Under the pieces are notes generated by a model. The model was not told where the DNA came from, made no database searches, and worked only from the letters and a program-made list of their open reading frames with translations. A program made the position numbers and the translations under genes. A stretch of 64,000 nt of DNA from JAOUFP01 sp963801505 (GTDB lineage: Bacteria > Nitrospirota > Thermodesulfovibrionia > Thermodesulfovibrionales > UBA6898), in assembly GCA_963801505.1 (NCBI GenBank), contig CAWDEY010000009.1:118176-182175 (forward strand), read 5' to 3'. Shown one piece after another: positions 59,880 to 64,000 of the stretch. Positions within the stretch are counted from its first letter, which is position 1. The number at the start of each line of letters is the position of its first letter.

Positions 59880-62800
59880 TCAGACCTCAGCCAGCTGCAT
59901 CGAGATAACCTTTGTGACACCAGCTTCTTCCATGGTAACACCGTATAAATGCTGCGCAACCGCCATGGTGGTCCTGTTATGAGTCACAACTATAAACTGG
60001 GTTTCTTTGGACAGTTCTTCCAGCATCTTCGAATATCTCTCTGTATTGGATTCGTCAAGGGGCGCATCTGCTTCATCGAGTATGCAAAGGGGTGTAGGTT
60101 TGATAAGGAAACTGGCAAATTGCAGAGAAAGCGCGGTAAGCGCCTTTTCACCACCGGAAAGCAGGTGCAGGTTCTGGAGTTTCTTGCCGGGCGGTTGCGC
60201 GACGATATCAATGCCTGTCTCGAGGATATTGGTCTCATCTGTCAGCACCAGCTCCGCCCTTCCTCCTCCAAAGAGAGTCACAAAAACCTCGGCAAACTTC
60301 ACTTTCAGGGCATCAAATGCCTCTCTGAGCTTTTTTCTGGTTGTGTTATTTATCTTTGATATGGCCTCTTCAAGCTCGGCGATAGACTTATTGAGATCTT
60401 CCTGCTGTTTTACCATGAAATCGTATCGTGTCTTGAGTTCCTCATATTCTTCCAGCGAACCAAGGTTCACGGGGCCCATCTCAGCTATCTTGCTCCTGAG
60501 CTCAGCAAGTCTTTCCTCTTCCTGCCGGGTCACCTCCTCAAGTTCGAGATCCCCGATCTCAGTCCCATAGTTATTTCTGACATTTTCAGCAAGGTTTTCA
60601 AGCCTCATTTTATGTTCGGTCTTAGAAACATCAAGCTCTGAAAGCCTGGATGTCATATGGGAACACTGCTGCCTCAATCCCCGCAGTTCCTGCTCAACAA
60701 CAATGAGGTCCTCATTTTCCTTCTCTATCTCTTCTTTTCTCTGAGATATGTCCTGAGACACCAGGTCAGCTTCAGCGACGAGCTTCCTAAGTCTTTCATC
60801 CTGTTGGGATATGCCTGTCCTTCGCTGGGAGATACGTGATAGAATTGACTCAATCTCTGCCTGTAGACCCGCCTTTCTCTGCTTGTTTTCTTCAAGAAGT
60901 CTTGTTGACGATTCCATCTCATTTTTGATCGCCTCAAGCCTTTCCCTGTTTGACGTTGCCATAAGCCTCAGGTCTGTCACATCGGAGCGGTATCCCTCAA
61001 GCTCTGATTTCTTCTGGGAGATGCCTTCCTGAAGATTAAGCATCTCAGCCTCCACGTTCGCTCTCCTTGCCTCGATCGTTTTAGCTTGTTCTTCAGTACT
61101 CATAATCTCAGTTGTAACAGAGCCCTTCTCCCGGTTAATCTCCTCGAGTTCTATAGACAGATAAGAGAGTTTTCTGCTCACCCTTTCCTTCTCTTCCATA
61201 TATTTATCAATGGTGAGCTTTGCCAGTGAAATCTCCTTTTCGAAGATATGGATTGAAGAATCCACACTCTTGATCTCCTCTTCCTTTTCAAGGATACCAC
61301 TTTGCATGGTCAGCATCTCATCGGAAGTCTGCTCAGTAAAGACCTTCTTCTCAGCGATCTGCTCTTCCAGTTCACGTATCTCCCGCTTTCTCCTGAATAT
61401 CCCCTTCTCTCCACCTATTACAACAGCGCCAGACTGCTCCACTACCTCACCTGCAAGGGTGGCGAAGGTATAGCCCACGGCCACTGCCTTCACCTCAAAG
61501 GCGGTCCTGAGGTCTTTGACGATAAGGACATTGCCCAGAAGATTTTCAGCAACCTTAACATACCCTTCCCTGAACTTCACAAAATCTATAGCCCTGCCGA
61601 TCACACCTTCAGGAACAATGCCGCTCCCAGAATAAGGCAGAGGGGATGCGGTGATAAATGCGGTCTTGTCAACGCTCTTTCCCCTCAATGAGGATATTGC
61701 TTTTTCTATATCTTCGAGTGTCTCCATGATAAAGGATTCAGCCTTCTCGGAAAGGGCGCTCTCTATGGCTTTTTCAAAATCTGCAACAACATCAAACACA
61801 TCTGATATTGAGGCAAGCAGCCTGACCTCAGGGTTTGCCCTGATCAATTCCCTTGTGGGCTGGTCAAATACAATCTCCTTCAGGGAATCCATACGTGATA
61901 TGCAGGATGCGAGGTCCTCCCTCGCAGCTGAAAGGTCTTGAACAAGCTCCCCAAGTCTGGCCTTTGTTGCCGAGAGTTCCTCATTCAGGATTTCTTTCTT
62001 TTCCTTCATCAGGAGGGCCTCGTTGTTCCTTCCGTGGATCCCGGATTCTACCGCGTGGATGGATGACTCGATCTCCTCGATCATCCTCCTTGAATCGCCT
62101 GATTCTCTCGTGGAAGTGTCCTCCCTCCTGTAGAGGGATTCAAGTGATGACTCCTGTCTACTGAGCTCATTTTTTAACTTGCTTAGCTCATCAGAGACGC
62201 TGAAGATTTCCCGTCTTTTGTCCTCTATCAGTTCTTCCGTGTCTGAAAGTGATTCCTCGATGGCTCTCAGGTTTTCTGACTTCTCCTTCAGTCTCTCTGT
62301 CTGGGCCTCCATCTCTTGAGATATCCTGGAGCTGTTAATCTGTAATTCCCCGTATTTGGCAGAGGCCTCAAGACTCCGATGGTCCATGTCTTCTTCCTGC
62401 TGCAAGAGCTTAGTATGATATTCATCGAGATTGCTGATATCATTCCTTGCCACAGCTATCTCGCGCTCTATCTCTGAAATCCCCCTCTCCAGCATCTGGA
62501 AGGTGTTCTGCACTGCTTCGAGTGCCTTCTCCTGTTCGAGCAGTGTGACACGCCTCGTCTCTGTCCTGTTTTCTGCCTCTGTTATCCCGGCGGACGCAAC
62601 AGCCTCTTTTTCCTTCAATAAATTATATTCTTCTATTATCCGTCCGAGTGTCTCTTTTATCTGCTGGTATTCTTTTCTGGCGATCTTAAGTTCTATTGTG
62701 TGCATCTCTGAGGAGAGTTTCTTGTAACGTTCAGCCTTTTTGGCGAGTCTGTCGAGGATGCTTATTTGCTTCCTGACTTCAGCTATAATGTCATGTATTC

Positions 62801-63380
62801 TCAGGAGGTTCAACCGGGAAGAATCCAGTTTTGAAAGGGCCTCGGCTTTTCTTATCTTGTATTTCATGACCCCTGCGACTTCTTCTATGATAAACCGTCT
62901 CTCAAGGGGCTTTGAGTTGAGGATTTCACCTATTCTTCCCTGCTCTAAAATAGAATAGCTTTTGAAATCCAGTCCTGTATCAAGAAAAACATCCTTGATA
63001 TCTTTAAGCCTGCAGGTGCTTTTGTTGATCATGTATTCACTTTCGCCTGAGCGGTACAATCTCCTGGTGACCGTAACCTGATCACCCGGTCCCTCTCCGT
63101 TGTTTGACCCTGCACTGTTCATACCTGATACAACCATTGAGACTTCGGACATCCCCTTAGGCTTTTTAGCAGCAGAGCCGTTAAAGATGACCTCTTCCAT
63201 CTTTTCACCCCTCAGGCTCTTGGCGCTCTGCTCACCCAGCACCCACCTGAATGCGTCCACAACATTGCTTTTTCCGCAGCCATTTGGACCGACTATACAG
63301 GTTATACCCGGATGAAGAACAAAAGTAGTCTTATCCGCAAATGATTTGAAGCCTATGAGTTCGATTTTTTCGATTCGCAT
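59880..63380 (-). CDS. smc: Chromosome segregation protein SMC
   Basis: This ATPase of about 1,166 aa compacts and aligns chromosomes. The N-terminal head has MRIEKIELIGFKSFADKTTF and Walker A GPNGCGKSN (about residue 32). Two long coiled coils flank a hinge near the middle (about 500-650, DFVKFREGYVKVAENLLGNV). The C-terminal head has signature HLLSGGEKALTALSL, Walker B LCILDEADAPLD and QFIVVTHNR. ATG 63380 gives the standard start; the frame is open upstream. No scpA/scpB is nearby. No lesion over 3.5 kb. Confidence 0.97.
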   Translation of the reverse strand: MRIEKIELIGFKSFADKTTFVLHPGITCIVGPNGCGKSNVVDAFRWVLGEQSAKSLRGEKMEEVIFNGSAAKKPKGMSEVSMVVSGMNSAGSNNGEGPGDQVTVTRRLYRSGESEYMINKSTCRLKDIKDVFLDTGLDFKSYSILEQGRIGEILNSKPLERRFIIEEVAGVMKYKIRKAEALSKLDSSRLNLLRIHDIIAEVRKQISILDRLAKKAERYKKLSSEMHTIELKIARKEYQQIKETLGRIIEEYNLLKEKEAVASAGITEAENRTETRRVTLLEQEKALEAVQNTFQMLERGISEIEREIAVARNDISNLDEYHTKLLQQEEDMDHRSLEASAKYGELQINSSRISQEMEAQTERLKEKSENLRAIEESLSDTEELIEDKRREIFSVSDELSKLKNELSRQESSLESLYRREDTSTRESGDSRRMIEEIESSIHAVESGIHGRNNEALLMKEKKEILNEELSATKARLGELVQDLSAAREDLASCISRMDSLKEIVFDQPTRELIRANPEVRLLASISDVFDVVADFEKAIESALSEKAESFIMETLEDIEKAISSLRGKSVDKTAFITASPLPYSGSGIVPEGVIGRAIDFVKFREGYVKVAENLLGNVLIVKDLRTAFEVKAVAVGYTFATLAGEVVEQSGAVVIGGEKGIFRRKREIRELEEQIAEKKVFTEQTSDEMLTMQSGILEKEEEIKSVDSSIHIFEKEISLAKLTIDKYMEEKERVSRKLSYLSIELEEINREKGSVTTEIMSTEEQAKTIEARRANVEAEMLNLQEGISQKKSELEGYRSDVTDLRLMATSNRERLEAIKNEMESSTRLLEENKQRKAGLQAEIESILSRISQRRTGISQQDERLRKLVAEADLVSQDISQRKEEIEKENEDLIVVEQELRGLRQQCSHMTSRLSELDVSKTEHKMRLENLAENVRNNYGTEIGDLELEEVTRQEEERLAELRSKIAEMGPVNLGSLEEYEELKTRYDFMVKQQEDLNKSIAELEEAISKINNTTRKKLREAFDALKVKFAEVFVTLFGGGRAELVLTDETNILETGIDIVAQPPGKKLQNLHLLSGGEKALTALSLQFASFLIKPTPLCILDEADAPLDESNTERYSKMLEELSKETQFIVVTHNRTTMAVAQHLYGVTMEEAGVTKVISMQLAEV

Positions 63381-63655
63381 TTTAAAAGAGATGATAAATA
63401 AATTGAAGACTCCCTGCAGCAAGCCGGGCAATCTCAATGTAATGAACTTTTATTTCTATATTCGCTAACTTGTCCCTGCAGTCCCGATACATCAAGACAG
63501 AGAAAAAGCTCGCAATCCATTTAAGGCCATATAGTATAGCCTATATCAAATTTTACTGACAAGAGGTTGGGACAAAAAAAGAATTCATATTATAAAACCT
63601 GAGTTCCTCGAGTAAATTTGACAGCTGCAGACGTAACCAGCAACTCTGCCCTAAT

Positions 63656-63683
63656 AAAAAAGGACTCTGGGTAGAGTCCTTTT
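63656..63683 (-). terminator. Intrinsic terminator after the rplQ-end transcript
   Basis: AAAAGGACTCT and AGAGTCCTTTT form an 11-bp stem with GGGT loop; on the minus strand a T-run follows. It lies four bases past the TAG at 63688. Nothing else is seen in 63381-63655. Confidence 0.88.
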
Positions 63684-63732
63684 GGAACTAACATTTTTTA
63701 TTCGGCCTGACCGGGCCCTTTTGAGGGGCCGC

Positions 63733-63825
63733 TCAAGTTGAGACCCCGAACCTCGGCAAAACAACTGTCTGTAAAATTATCCAGGCCGCTATGACGGCGA
63801 TTCCGATCAATATATCACCCATCAT
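63733..63825 (-). CDS. Tiny membrane peptide coupled to rplQ (possibly longer via TGA)
   Basis: This 30-aa peptide is MMGDILIGIAVIAAWIILQT then VVLPRFGVST, a single hydrophobic helix. Its ATG overlaps the rplQ TGA (ATGA) and GAAAGGAAAAGC precedes it, so it is clearly set up for coupled translation. If the TGA at 63735-63733 were read through, 14 residues (AAPQKGPVRPNKKC) would follow to a TAG at 63688, immediately before the terminator. Short proteins ending in a similar LP+LGV+T motif are familiar to me from related phyla, but I cannot name a family. Confidence 0.6.
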   Translation of the reverse strand: MMGDILIGIAVIAAWIILQTVVLPRFGVST

Positions 63826-64000
63826 GCTTTTCCTTTCTTATCTGTCTTCTCTTCCTTCTTTGCCTTTCCCTTGGGCTGCTTTATCTTTTCATAATCAATG
63901 AATTCGAGTATTGCCATGGGCGCTGAATCCTTCAGTCTGTTTCTTGTCTGGACCAGCCTGAGATAGCCTCCGTTTCTTCCTACAAATCTGGGAGCTATGT
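63822..64000 (-). CDS. rplQ: 50S ribosomal protein L17, C-terminal part
   Basis: The frame entering from beyond base 64000 reads APRFVGRNGGYLRLVQTRNR, LKDSAPMAILEFIDYE and a Lys/Glu-rich tail ending KKGKA, matching the end of L17 with a basic extension. The N-terminal part is outside the window. It closes the usual ribosomal protein/rpoA operon. Confidence 0.92.
   Translation of the reverse strand, partial: IAPRFVGRNGGYLRLVQTRNRLKDSAPMAILEFIDYEKIKQPKGKAKKEEKTDKKGKA

Noticed and set aside
1..64000. CRISPR array
   Set aside because: Tandem short units (GAGCAAC, ACTATTC, PilY1 Cys units) are direct repeats without unique spacers of constant length; no cas gene is present.

Overview
The window is a stretch of bacterial chromosome with moderate GC. 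It is dense in core genes, and its gene families and order suggest Nitrospirota or a deltaproteobacterium-like lineage. Supporting points are hemA next to a CcsA/HemX-type gene, atpBE apart from the rest of the ATP synthase genes, system II cytochrome c maturation (ResB/CcsA), a Rel/SpoT hybrid and an archaeal-type S-adenosylmethionine synthetase. No 16S rRNA gene is present, so the assignment is an inference.

Layout: (1) 1-7303, a minus-strand run read argG > dprA > unknown > topA, then a MobB-like NTPase > 47-aa protein > CcsA > hemA, with many start/stop overlaps. (2) 7814-12749, fur-feoB iron uptake and a class A penicillin-binding protein. (3) 12948-16038, a Cys-rich MerR regulator, an ISNCY-like insertion sequence and atpB-atpE behind a near-consensus promoter. 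(4) 16058-20416, a PAS/GAF sensor, an HD protein, ribF and a small unknown. (5) 20597-31517, a minus-strand type IV pilus minor-pilin/PilY1 locus with two sigma-54-type promoters and lesions in pilV, pilW and pilY1. (6) 32095-37400, a TlpA thioredoxin, an HD protein, a probable selenocysteine-containing rhodanese, an archaeal-type MAT and an alpha/beta hydrolase. (7) 37958-44000, tRNA-Leu, a CBS/DRTGG pyrophosphatase, a DUF6485-like protein and the classic mnmE-yidC-yidD-rnpA-rpmH set. (8) 44190-52169, yajC-secD-secF, recJ, rel and a DsbC-like protein with a CXXCH motif. (9) 52492-56101, oppF-oppD-TPR, then a gene-poor stretch with a sigma-54-like promoter, a long structured inverted repeat and a small Cys-rich gene carrying a nonsense codon. 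(10) 56340-64000, a lone LigD phosphoesterase domain, ResB, a frameshifted CcsA, glcD, smc, a tiny membrane peptide and the end of rplQ.

Intergenic space is filled with several dispersed repeat families: a double-hairpin palindrome in three copies, CCACAGAG inverted arms, GTCATTCCCG palindromes, TCAGC-rich and GAGCAAC-rich repeats. Some run into coding sequence (recJ, pilX, resB).

The strongest unusual signal is the periplasmic rhodanese at 33775-34200. It has an in-frame TGA exactly where its family has the second Cys of a YCxCPNE loop, a hairpin fitting the bacterial SECIS rules just downstream, and uninterrupted homology to a stop codon three bases before the next gene. Several other lesions (pilV, pilW, pilY1, ccsA) may be real decay or base-calling errors; the sequence alone cannot separate these.
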